This document shows, one piece after another, positions 7,147 through 13,439 of a DNA stretch of 13,439 nt. A model generated the notes under the pieces. It worked only from the letters and a program-made list of their open reading frames with translations. It was not told the origin of the DNA and searched no databases. A program made the translations under genes and the position numbers. This DNA comes from Alphaproteobacteria bacterium UBA6062 (GTDB taxonomy: Bacteria > Pseudomonadota > Alphaproteobacteria > Sneathiellales > Sneathiellaceae). Within the stretch, counting starts at the first letter, position 1; each line of letters begins with the position of its first letter. The stretch is from the NCBI GenBank assembly GCA_002428885.1, contig DIYE01000262.1, positions 1-13,439 of the forward strand, in the 5' to 3' direction.

Positions 7147-8049
7147 CTGCGCGGTCGTGAGCAAATCAGTAATCCGACGCCTATCCTGATCGGAAACCGG
7201 TCCGATTAGAACCAGACCGGACGGGATATCCCTGTTCCGTGGCTCTGTTTTAACAAAAGTGCAGTCCTGCCCATTTCCCTGCACAGTAAAAACCTGATCC
7301 GCTCCCCTCTCTTTCAGCGTCAAGATACCCTTGAGCCGATGGATGGAGGTTGGTAGTCGTGTCAGTTTCGCCTGCAGATCTTTCCGTTCCATATCTGCCG
7401 GGATGGGCAGGGTGAAAGTCTGTAAAGCTTCTGCCGCCTCCTTTTCCGCACCGAGGTCAACTGACAGATCCGTTTTTTCGGCACCAAGGGCTCCGAGATA
7501 CCGAAAAACCTCCTGAGCGGATGTCATCCTTGGCTTATTCAGCGATGCCAAAACAGGATCTTCCGGTTCTTTCCCCTCCGCTAGTCGATTGATATAGAGG
7601 CAGTCCGCCTGTTTGAGCTGCGCCCGAACCAGCTTGCCGACAAACTTGTCCCTGAGCCGCTTTTGAAAGGTTGAGGCATCCACAACAGTCAGACATTGCG
7701 CCGCCTTTAATCCCGGAACGCCCATCAGGATCTGCTTCATGCGCCCCGGTTCCGCAGCGCCGCTGGCTTCCACCAGAAGAAGATCCGGAGGGTTCTCGCC
7801 CCTAACAACCCGATCCGCCGTTTCCAGGAGACTGTCCCCAATGCTGCAGCAGGCGCAACCATTGGTCAGGCTGAGCGTGTCTCCGTCCTTGTTGTTGATC
7901 AGGGCCGCATCAATATTGATGGCGCCGAAATCATTGACGAGGACCGTGATCTGTTTCCCGTGATGCCGAGACAGAAGCCCGTTGATCAGCGTTGTTTTTC
8001 CCGCCCCGAGATATCCTCCGAGAATCAGGCAGGGAATAGCATCTGTCAT
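7141..8049 (-). CDS. CobW/COG0523-family G3E GTPase (putative metallochaperone)
   Basis: A 302-aa protein of the G3E P-loop family, whose members deliver metals (Zn, Co, Ni) to client enzymes. Motifs: Walker A GYLGAGKT (12-19), switch region VNDFGAINID (38-47), the family's metal-binding CxCC as Cys65-Ala-Cys67-Cys68, Walker B-like LLLVEASG (90-97), and a CobW_C-like region from about 210 with IHRLKGILTL (236-245). Two features are unusual. The guanine-specificity motif NKxD reads NRLA (154-157), and the protein is short for the family, with no His-rich stretch. Its ATG overlaps the stop of the YtcJ-like amidohydrolase (ATGA, 8046-8049), which implies translational coupling and suggests that enzyme as the client. 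Its last two codons share TTATAA with the convergent 62-aa gene. The metal is unknown. Confidence 0.9.
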   Translation of the reverse strand: MTDAIPCLILGGYLGAGKTTLINGLLSRHHGKQITVLVNDFGAINIDAALINNKDGDTLSLTNGCACCSIGDSLLETADRVVRGENPPDLLLVEASGAAEPGRMKQILMGVPGLKAAQCLTVVDASTFQKRLRDKFVGKLVRAQLKQADCLYINRLAEGKEPEDPVLASLNKPRMTSAQEVFRYLGALGAEKTDLSVDLGAEKEAAEALQTFTLPIPADMERKDLQAKLTRLPTSIHRLKGILTLKERGADQVFTVQGNGQDCTFVKTEPRNRDIPSGLVLIGPVSDQDRRRITDLLTTAQL

Positions 8050-9698
8050 TCTTTTATGACCTCAAACACCCGGCCTTCAAAGACGGTGGCATGCACCGTG
8101 ATATCCTTTATGGTTTCCGGCGCGACTTCATAGGGATCGTCATCCAAAACGGTGAAATCCGCCTTCTTGCCGGAACGGATGGAACCGATGCTGTTTTCAA
8201 GGCCGATAATCCGAGCGGCATCAATGGTGATGGCCTTCATGGCCTGATGCACTGGAATTTTTTCCTCCGGGGCCAGGACCTTACCGCTCTCAGACAGACG
8301 GTTGACCGCCACCCAGGCATTTTTAAGCGGCTCGGCCGGTGCCATTGTGAAATCGGAATGCAGAGCAAAAGGAACGTTTTCCCGCATCAGAGTGCCAAGA
8401 CGCACCATCTGGCTGGCCCTCTCAAAGCCGATGCTTTTCACCCAGTAAGCTTCTCCAAGCTCATGCACATAATAGGGGTTGGCGGAAACCCGGCCGCCAA
8501 ACTGTTTCAGTCTCTGAACCTGCTCTTCCGTCGACACACCGAAATGTTCAATGGTGTAGCAGGGATCCAGACGCGGATGCTCTCTTTGCAGTTTTTCCAG
8601 GACATCAATCGCCAGCTCGTGGCCGAGATTTCCGGTGCAGTGAACATGGATCCGGTAGCCCGCTGTCCAGAAAGCGCGGACCCTTTCCTCAAACAGCTCA
8701 GGCACCATCAGCCACTCACCTTCATGGCCGTCGATATAACCGGGTTCCTCCATCTGCATCAGTTCTGAGAAAATCGCCCCGTCGGTAAAGAATTTCACGC
8801 GCCTGTCGAAAAACAACTTGTCATTGGACCTGTCGGCCAACCCGTCGATAACTTTCACGGCGTCCGCCGGACTTTCCTTTGCACCGTCTTCGGGCAGGCC
8901 TTTGGGGACCATTAGAACCCTGAGAGGTACCTCATCCCGGTTGATCATGGCATTAAACGCCATCCATTCCTGCTCAAAATCAAAGATCCCGTAGGCCATA
9001 TCGGCAACCGTTGTATGACCGCCCAGATGGATCACCTGCAGCAGGGATTGCAGGCCTTCGAGAAAACGAGCCGGGTTAAACAGAAAATCCTTGAGGCCTG
9101 CCATAACCACTTTCGCGCCGGTTTCGGAAAAACGGCCGATTTCCGCATTGATCTGCGGGTGCCGTTCCATAACCTCCTGATCAACACCGATATGAGCGAT
9201 GGCCGCATCATTGAGGATCAGTTCATGAAAAGACCGGTGCCAGACAACAATCGGGTGATCTTTGGAAACGGCGTTCAGATCCGCTTTGGTCAGATCCCCG
9301 TGCCAGAGCTGATGATAGCCCCAGGTCACGAACACATCCCGGCTGGCGCCTTCTTTTTCAAAGCCCTCTTTCAAAGCCTGCAAATAACCATCCCGCCCTT
9401 TGGTCGCCGGTACTTTCCGGTCCGGCAGCGACCATTCCATCGCCGTAATAAAATAACTGGGCAGCAGAACCGCCCCAAGCGAGGGATGAAGATGCGGATC
9501 AACAAAACCGGGAAAGATTGTCTTGTCTTTAAATCTTTCATCCACTGTCGCGCCGTACCGATCTGTCCAGGGTTTCAGACTGTCCAACGTTCCCGCTTCC
9601 AGAATAAGACCGTCCCGTACGGCAACCGCTTCCGCATGGGGTTGCGACGCACTCATGGTATGGATCCGGCGCGCCGTAAAAACAGTAATGTCACTCAT
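8046..9698 (-). CDS. YtcJ-like amidohydrolase family 3 enzyme
   Basis: A 550-aa cytoplasmic metal-dependent hydrolase of the amidohydrolase 3 family (PF07969; relatives include YtcJ and N-substituted formamide deformylase NfdA). Candidate metal and catalytic residues are His69/His71 (GFVDPHLHP), Lys302 (VKFFTDGA, the usual carboxylated Lys position), His351/His353 (IHVHCTGN), His385 (IEHFG) and Asp449 (LHSDFTM). The C-terminal GSIRSGKKADFTVLDDDP closes the beta-sandwich. I chose the ATG at 9698: it follows the tetR stop by 1 nt, whereas starting at 9818 would add 40 residues antisense-like in character and overlapping tetR. No strong Shine-Dalgarno is visible, so reinitiation after tetR is likely. 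No signal peptide is present. Its neighbours suggest it acts on whatever the TRAP system imports, probably an amide or N-acyl acid; the substrate is not deducible. Confidence 0.88.
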   Translation of the reverse strand: MSDITVFTARRIHTMSASQPHAEAVAVRDGLILEAGTLDSLKPWTDRYGATVDERFKDKTIFPGFVDPHLHPSLGAVLLPSYFITAMEWSLPDRKVPATKGRDGYLQALKEGFEKEGASRDVFVTWGYHQLWHGDLTKADLNAVSKDHPIVVWHRSFHELILNDAAIAHIGVDQEVMERHPQINAEIGRFSETGAKVVMAGLKDFLFNPARFLEGLQSLLQVIHLGGHTTVADMAYGIFDFEQEWMAFNAMINRDEVPLRVLMVPKGLPEDGAKESPADAVKVIDGLADRSNDKLFFDRRVKFFTDGAIFSELMQMEEPGYIDGHEGEWLMVPELFEERVRAFWTAGYRIHVHCTGNLGHELAIDVLEKLQREHPRLDPCYTIEHFGVSTEEQVQRLKQFGGRVSANPYYVHELGEAYWVKSIGFERASQMVRLGTLMRENVPFALHSDFTMAPAEPLKNAWVAVNRLSESGKVLAPEEKIPVHQAMKAITIDAARIIGLENSIGSIRSGKKADFTVLDDDPYEVAPETIKDITVHATVFEGRVFEVIKE

Positions 9699-9699
9699 G

Positions 9700-10356
9700 T
9701 CAGGTTTTCGGGTGAGGCGCACGAACAATGCCGCAAGCTGCATCCGCGAGCATACAGGCCAGGTCATTTTTATCGTCGGGATAAAGCAGGCCGTCCCCTG
9801 CCTCAATACGCCAGACAATCGTCACAATCAGCTGACACGCCTGTGCCATAGCCTCTTCAGGGTCTTTGGCGGCTATCTCATCAGCATAGAGAGAGGCCGC
9901 TTCGCGAAACCGGTCCGCCAGCAATCGGGTAATGGATTTCAGGCGATCCATCAGAGTCCGATCCTGCAGGCTAAGCTCCTGCACCGCCATATAGAAACCC
10001 CGGCGGTCAGAAACAGCTTCCAGGCTCTTCAGAGTAAAAAAGTGAAATAAGTGCCAGACACTTTCATGAGTGTTCTTGTCAAACTGATAGTCCCGGGCAC
10101 GACTGACATTATCGTCGATATATTGTTCAAGGAGCAGATGAAACACGCTCTCTTTGTCGGAGAAACGATGATAGAAAGATCCGGTCGAGCAACCGCTTTC
10201 CCGGATAATATCGGCAATACGGGTGCCCGCATAACCATGCTCCGCGAAGAGACGGGCGGCGGCTTTCAGGAACTTTTCCTCTGTCCGGGCGCTTCTGGAT
10301 TGCTGCGCTGAACGGTAGCCTCCGACAGCCTTTTCTTTTGCGGCTTTTGTGTTCAC
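9700..10356 (-). CDS. TetR/AcrR-family transcriptional regulator
   Basis: A 218-aa one-component repressor. The N-terminal DNA-binding domain covers about residues 24-75, with the helix-turn-helix TRIADIIRESGCSTGSFYHRF at about 45-65, the classical TetR signature. The C-terminal two-thirds is helical and variable, and would bind the inducer and form the dimer. The start is GTG at 10356, because GGAGG (10366-10362) lies exactly 5 nt before it. An alternative GTG at 10425 would add 23 unconserved residues, has no ribosome site and falls inside the candidate promoter. The gene is first in the operon with the amidohydrolase and cobW genes and divergent from dctPQM, so it most likely represses both sides through the dyads at 10431-10454. 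The natural ligand may be the TRAP substrate or its hydrolysis product. Confidence 0.92.
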   Translation of the reverse strand: MNTKAAKEKAVGGYRSAQQSRSARTEEKFLKAAARLFAEHGYAGTRIADIIRESGCSTGSFYHRFSDKESVFHLLLEQYIDDNVSRARDYQFDKNTHESVWHLFHFFTLKSLEAVSDRRGFYMAVQELSLQDRTLMDRLKSITRLLADRFREAASLYADEIAAKDPEEAMAQACQLIVTIVWRIEAGDGLLYPDDKNDLACMLADAACGIVRAPHPKT

Positions 10357-10361
10357 CGGGT

Positions 10362-10366
10362 CCTCC
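10362..10366 (-). promoter_or_regulatory. Ribosome binding site fixing the tetR GTG start
   Basis: The minus-strand sequence GGAGG is followed by 5 nt and GTG at 10356. It is a perfect Shine-Dalgarno core and decides for the shorter, 218-aa TetR product over the in-frame GTG at 10425. Confidence 0.75.
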
Positions 10367-10398
10367 AAACTTGAGTTCCTGTCGTTATTCCCATGACC

Positions 10399-10427
10399 AT
10401 TAAACACAGAAATAGTTCTTGACACAA
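10399..10427 (-). promoter_or_regulatory. Candidate promoter for the tetR-amidohydrolase-cobW operon
   Basis: On the minus strand TTGTGT (10427-10422) and TTTAAT (10404-10399) are separated by 17 nt. The -10 matches 5/6 and the -35 3/6. The predicted start near 10392 leaves a leader of about 36 nt to the GTG at 10356. Its -35 overlaps the -35 of the candidate dctP promoter on the other strand. Confidence 0.4.
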
Positions 10428-10447
10428 CACAGAATTAGAACCCTAAT
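10419..10447 (+). promoter_or_regulatory. Candidate dctPQM promoter
   Basis: A perfect TTGACA (10419-10424) is followed after 17 nt by CCTAAT (10442-10447), a 4/6 match that lacks the important A at position 2. The dyad repeats at 10431-10454 cover the spacer and -10. A repressor bound there would block RNA polymerase directly. The -10 call is weaker than the -35 call. Confidence 0.4.
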
Positions 10448-10454
10448 TCTAATT
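10431..10454. promoter_or_regulatory. Nested inverted repeats, probable TetR operator
   Basis: Two perfect dyads overlap. In the first, AGAATTAG (10431-10438) pairs with CTAATTCT (10443-10450) across 4 nt. In the second, AATTAGAA (10433-10440) pairs with TTCTAATT (10447-10454) across 6 nt. The arm length and AT-rich palindromic form fit TetR-family operators, and the site lies between tetR and its divergent target. Assignment to this TetR is inferred from position. Confidence 0.6.
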
Positions 10455-10506
10455 AATCCCGAAAAAACGCCTCCAAATAAGAAAAAAGAGGGTGAAACGG
10501 GATTAA
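10453..10506. repeat. 9-bp inverted repeat in the dctP leader
   Basis: TTAATCCCG (10453-10461) is perfectly complemented by CGGGATTAA (10498-10506), with 36 purine-rich nt between them. It lies in the predicted 5' untranslated leader of dctP, just after the operator. It could form a weak stem-loop in the RNA or be a second pair of half sites. There is no T tract, so it is not a terminator. Confidence 0.4.
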
Positions 10507-10522
10507 CGGAACCGTAAATGAC

Positions 10523-10528
10523 AGGAGG
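10523..10528 (+). promoter_or_regulatory. Ribosome binding site of dctP
   Basis: AGGAGG ends 7 nt before the ATG at 10536. It rules out the upstream in-frame ATG at 10518, which lies before the site and would put six residues in front of the signal peptide. The site lies within GAGGTACCTC, a 10-bp palindrome that reaches almost to the start codon. Confidence 0.8.
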
Positions 10529-10535
10529 TACCTCT

Positions 10536-11534
10536 ATGAAATCAACCGTTATCGGAACCCTGTGCGCGGCGGCGATCGGCCTGTCCGGCAGTCTGGCATC
10601 TGCCGCAACCACCATTAAAGTCGCCTCTATCGCCCCAAAGGGAACCGCCTGGATCAAGCAGCTGGAGCGCTGGGAAAAGGCGGTTGAAGAAGCGACAAAA
10701 GGCGAGATTGATATCCAGATTTTTCCGGGCGGCCAGCTTGGCAATGAATTTGATGTTTATAAACAGGTGCAGCGCGGGCGCATTGACGCCGCCTCCCTCT
10801 CAGGTGCGGTTCTCGCGCAGAATGTGCCGGAACTAGCGCTGATGTCGACCCCGTTCCTGTTCAATCAGGTCAAAACCATCGACTGTATCTATGACGGCCC
10901 GATGGGTCAGAAGCTGGCCTCCCTTGTTGAAAAGAAAGGCATGAAGCACATGCAGTGGGGGGAGACCGGCTGGGTTTACATCTATGCCAAAGATAACCTG
11001 TCCGATGTGGGCGAGGCAAAAGGCTACAAGACCCGGGTTGCCCCGCAGCCCATGTCCCGAACCCTCTGGTCATCCGTCGGCGCAAATGGTGTTGAAATTC
11101 CTTATGCCGAAACACCAGCCGCTCTGCAGACCGGCATGGTGAAAGCCGGCGAATCCGCAGCCATTTCCTTTGTCGCTTTCGGGCTTGGAAAAGTCGCGCC
11201 GCATTTCATGAAAACCGCCCATATGCATCAGGCCGGCGCCCTGGTTCTCAGCGAGAAGAAATGGAAATCCTTAAGCAAGGATCTGCAGAAAGCCGTTATC
11301 GATAGTCTGCCGTCTGTTGCCCAAAACCGGGCCGAATTGCGAGGATTGTCCGAATATATGCTGAGTGAATATAAGAAAAAGGGCGGACCGGTTCATGAAC
11401 TGACGGATGCTCAGCGCACTGCCTGGAAGAAAAGCGTCGAGCCGGGCTGGCCTGATTTTGTGAAATCTCTCGGCGCCGGTTCGGAAGCACTCTGGCCGGA
11501 TGTCCTGGCCGCCAAGAAAAGCTGCGGTGAGTAA
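10536..11534 (+). CDS. dctP: TRAP transporter periplasmic solute-binding protein, DctP family
   Basis: A 332-aa secreted receptor of a tripartite ATP-independent periplasmic transporter. Residues 1-23 form a Sec signal peptide (basic MK start, hydrophobic core, cleavage after ASA). The mature protein has the DctP fold features: TIKVASIAPKGTAW at the N-terminus, FPGGQLGNEFDVYKQVQRGRID (63-84), and GYKTRV with Arg167, the position that in the family usually binds the substrate carboxylate. The segment ETPAALQTGMVKAGES (192-207) aligns with the family's ALQTGxVDGxE but has K-A in place of D-G, which points to a less common subfamily. Cys117 and Cys330 could form a disulfide in the periplasm. It is first in the dctPQM operon. 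The ligand is probably an organic acid, but which one is unknown. The gene symbol denotes the family role only. Confidence 0.92.
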   Translation: MKSTVIGTLCAAAIGLSGSLASAATTIKVASIAPKGTAWIKQLERWEKAVEEATKGEIDIQIFPGGQLGNEFDVYKQVQRGRIDAASLSGAVLAQNVPELALMSTPFLFNQVKTIDCIYDGPMGQKLASLVEKKGMKHMQWGETGWVYIYAKDNLSDVGEAKGYKTRVAPQPMSRTLWSSVGANGVEIPYAETPAALQTGMVKAGESAAISFVAFGLGKVAPHFMKTAHMHQAGALVLSEKKWKSLSKDLQKAVIDSLPSVAQNRAELRGLSEYMLSEYKKKGGPVHELTDAQRTAWKKSVEPGWPDFVKSLGAGSEALWPDVLAAKKSCGE

Positions 11535-11540
11535 CCTCTC

Positions 11541-12035
11541 GTGAGAAGCGCCCGGCGATTGCTGACCGTCCTGTTCGCAGCGGAAGTGAGTGTTGCGATC
11601 CTTGCTTATTGCCTGATTGCCGGGCTACTGCTGTCCGATGTTATCCTCCGTGAAACCATCGGCGGCTCCATCTGGGGGGCGCAGCGGCTGTCGGTTTATG
11701 CCATGATCGTGACGGGCTTCCTGGGACTGGGGCTGGCCGCCTCCCGAGGGCAGCATTTGCGGCCTCGTTTCGCGGATGGCCTGGTCTCCGCCTCCTTCAC
11801 CCCCTATGCGGAACGGCTGGGCTCCTTTCTGATGGCTCTGATTTTTGGGGGCTTCGGGGTCGTCGGAATTGACTATGTGGGGGAAGCCCATAAGTTCGGC
11901 GACCTTGCCCGGATTATTGAATTCCCTCTCTGGATGCTACAGATCATTGTGCCTTACGCCTTTTTCTCTACGGCCATCCGGTATCTTTCCTATGGCCTCT
12001 GGCCTGAGCTGAAACCCGCTGAGGCCACCGAGTAA
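11541..12035 (+). CDS. dctQ: TRAP transporter small permease, DctQ family
   Basis: A 164-aa inner-membrane protein with four predicted helices (about 8-32, 50-68, 95-112 and 128-150). This is the usual size and layout for the DctQ subunit that partners DctM. The conserved-looking stretch SIWGAQRLSVYAMIVTGFLGLGLAASRGQHLR (43-74) corresponds to the family's W-x-E-E-L region followed by the R-x-x-H-x-x loop, although here the acidic pair is replaced by A-Q. The start is GTG at 11541, 6 nt after the dctP stop, with GGTGAG inside the end of dctP as the likely ribosome site. Its TAA stop overlaps the dctM ATG by one base (TAATG), so translation of the two permease subunits is coupled. Confidence 0.9.
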   Translation: MRSARRLLTVLFAAEVSVAILAYCLIAGLLLSDVILRETIGGSIWGAQRLSVYAMIVTGFLGLGLAASRGQHLRPRFADGLVSASFTPYAERLGSFLMALIFGGFGVVGIDYVGEAHKFGDLARIIEFPLWMLQIIVPYAFFSTAIRYLSYGLWPELKPAEATE

Positions 12036-13297
12036 TGCTTGCTACCCTTCTTCTGATCCTGCTGGTCATTGCCCTGCTGGCGCTGCGCGTCAATCTGGTT
12101 GCCATCCTTCTGGTGTTTGGCGCGATTATCCATCTGGTCTGGGGAGACGGGATCCTCACCTATATTGTCGAGGATATGTGGATCGCCATCGATAAGGAAG
12201 TCCTCCTGTCGATCCCGCTCTTTCTCCTGTGCGGCTCCGTTATGGGGCGCGGCGATATTGCCAAACGGCTGATTGCCGTCATGCGTGCCCTCACCGCCCC
12301 TCTGCCGGGCGGCATGGCCATTGCCACCATCCTGACCTGCGGTGTATTTGCCGCCATTTCCGGCTCATCTGCGGTCACCCTCATAGCCGTCGGTTCCATC
12401 GCTTACCCCGCTCTGTTGCAGCAGGGATATTCCAAACCTTTCTCACTGGGCGCTTTGTCAGCCGGCGGCACGCTCGGTGTTATCATTCCGCCGTCGATCC
12501 CGATGATCCTCTACGGGATCGTCACGGAAACCTCCATTGTTGATTTGTTTACCGCCGGGATCCTGCCCGGCATCCTGCTGATGAGCCTGCTGGCTTTCTA
12601 CACCTTCTTCATCAATCGCAAGCTGGAACGGGAGCGATTTTCCGGTCCGGCCCTCATAAGCGCGCTTAAAGCCGGGATCTGGTCCCTGCTGATGCCGGTG
12701 AGCCTGCTGGGCGGGATCTATTCGGGCTATTTCTCCCCGACCGAATCCGCGGCTGTTGCCCTTGGCTATGCGATCATCATCGAGATGTTTGTCCATCGGG
12801 AGCTGCGCCTGGTCGATCTGAAAGACATCGCCATCGAGACCACCACCATGATGGGCTCCCTCTTTCCGGTCCTGGCCATTGCCCTCAGCGTCAACCTGCT
12901 ACTGACCACCCATTCCGTTCCGGCGGCTCTCACCGAGTGGGTCAGCGACTTTATTGACAGCAAGATCACCTTCCTGCTGGCCATCAATGTCCTGCTGCTG
13001 ATTGTCGGCTGCGTGATGGATATGGCGTCAGCCATCCTGATCCTCTCCCCCATCCTGCTGGCGCTGGGCAGTGCCTACGGGATCGACCCGGTGCATCTGG
13101 GCATCATCATTACAGTCAATCTGGAAATCGGCCTGCTGACCCCGCCGGTCGGCATCAACCTGATCATCTCCATGACAGCCTTCAAAGAGAAGTTCAGCCT
13201 GATCGTCAAAGGCGTGATCCCCTTCGTCCTGCTGATGATCGTCGGCCTGCTGATCATTTCCTTCGTCCCGGATCTATCCCTTCTGCTGCTCCGATGA
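12035..13297 (+). CDS. dctM: TRAP transporter large permease, DctM family
   Basis: A 420-aa inner-membrane protein with about 12 hydrophobic segments, the sodium-driven transport subunit of a TRAP system. Family marks are IPLFLLCGSVMGRGDIAKRL (61-80), the first re-entrant region GVFAAISGSSAVTLIAVGS (105-123), the GGTLGVIIPPSIPMILYGIVTETSI stretch (about 144-168), SPTESAAVA (234-242) and the second repeat NLEIGLLTPPVGINL near 365-379. These two pseudo-symmetric halves contain the sodium-binding segments known from SiaM structures. The length is typical (420-440 aa). The gene is coupled to dctQ by TAATG. No convincing terminator follows; the 72 nt to the tRNA gene hold only a possible tRNA promoter. 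Confidence 0.95.
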   Translation: MLATLLLILLVIALLALRVNLVAILLVFGAIIHLVWGDGILTYIVEDMWIAIDKEVLLSIPLFLLCGSVMGRGDIAKRLIAVMRALTAPLPGGMAIATILTCGVFAAISGSSAVTLIAVGSIAYPALLQQGYSKPFSLGALSAGGTLGVIIPPSIPMILYGIVTETSIVDLFTAGILPGILLMSLLAFYTFFINRKLERERFSGPALISALKAGIWSLLMPVSLLGGIYSGYFSPTESAAVALGYAIIIEMFVHRELRLVDLKDIAIETTTMMGSLFPVLAIALSVNLLLTTHSVPAALTEWVSDFIDSKITFLLAINVLLLIVGCVMDMASAILILSPILLALGSAYGIDPVHLGIIITVNLEIGLLTPPVGINLIISMTAFKEKFSLIVKGVIPFVLLMIVGLLIISFVPDLSLLLLR

Positions 13298-13326
13298 CGG
13301 AAGCGACCCACCCGGCGACTTTGCCA

Positions 13327-13355
13327 TTGCGCTCCGCCCCGCATTGGGTTATAGC
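13327..13355 (+). promoter_or_regulatory. Possible tRNA-Arg promoter
   Basis: TTGCGC (13327-13332) and TATAGC (13350-13355) are separated by 17 nt, matching 3/6 and 4/6 of consensus. A start near 13362 would leave a leader of about 8 nt before the tRNA. The matches are weak, but position and spacing fit a tRNA promoter. Confidence 0.3.
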
Positions 13356-13369
13356 ATGAACCCTCTTCA

Positions 13370-13439
<70 letters not shown>

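Noticed and set aside
9699..9818. Upstream 40-residue extension of the YtcJ-like amidohydrolase
   Set aside because: It lies wholly within tetR, and residues before the ATG at 9698 do not resemble the family start. The 1-nt tetR-to-ATG spacing fits a coupled operon.
10357..10425. Longer TetR start at GTG 10425
   Set aside because: No ribosome site precedes it, and it falls within the candidate promoter. GTG 10356 has a perfectly placed GGAGG.

Overview
The window carries about ten full-length protein genes, one small hypothetical gene and a gene fragment, with almost no empty space, and it ends inside a tRNA gene. Codon use and base composition look uniform, moderately GC-rich by eye. Gene content (a NDUFS6-like CHCC zinc-finger protein, a proofreading-competent PolA, a TRAP transporter) suggests a free-living, probably marine or aquatic alphaproteobacterium. 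A Rhodospirillales/Sneathiella-like host is only a guess. I see no insertion sequence, phage gene or CRISPR array.

Left arm (1-4408, all on the minus strand, so read from right to left): a CHCC zinc-finger protein, polA, an AEC-family permease and the 5' part of pyrC (cut by the window edge). These are closely spaced (52, 29 and 98 nt), and a candidate promoter lies upstream of the zinc-finger gene. This is a mostly housekeeping transcription unit.

Middle (4574-7146, plus strand): a YadG-like ABC transporter ATPase with no permease beside it; a cytosolic metal-dependent amidohydrolase of the Xaa-Pro dipeptidase/imidazolonepropionase-like group, followed by a clear rho-independent terminator; and a 62-aa basic hypothetical protein whose last two codons coincide exactly with those of the convergent cobW-like gene.

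Right arm (7141-13297): the most interesting region, a divergent locus around one regulatory hub. To the left runs a tightly coupled minus-strand operon: a TetR-family repressor, a YtcJ-like amidohydrolase (1 nt gap) and a CobW/COG0523 G3E GTPase (ATGA overlap). To the right runs a complete TRAP transporter, dctP-dctQ-dctM (6 nt gap, then a 1-nt TAATG overlap). The 179-bp gap between the two holds nested perfect inverted repeats that look like a TetR operator, plus two candidate promoters with overlapping -35 elements. The simplest reading is a substrate-inducible uptake-and-hydrolysis module. A periplasmic protein captures an organic anion, DctQM imports it, the cytosolic amidohydrolase cleaves it, and the CobW protein may deliver metal to that enzyme. 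The substrate cannot be read from the sequence.

The right edge (13370 onward) is the 5' part of tRNA-Arg(CCG).
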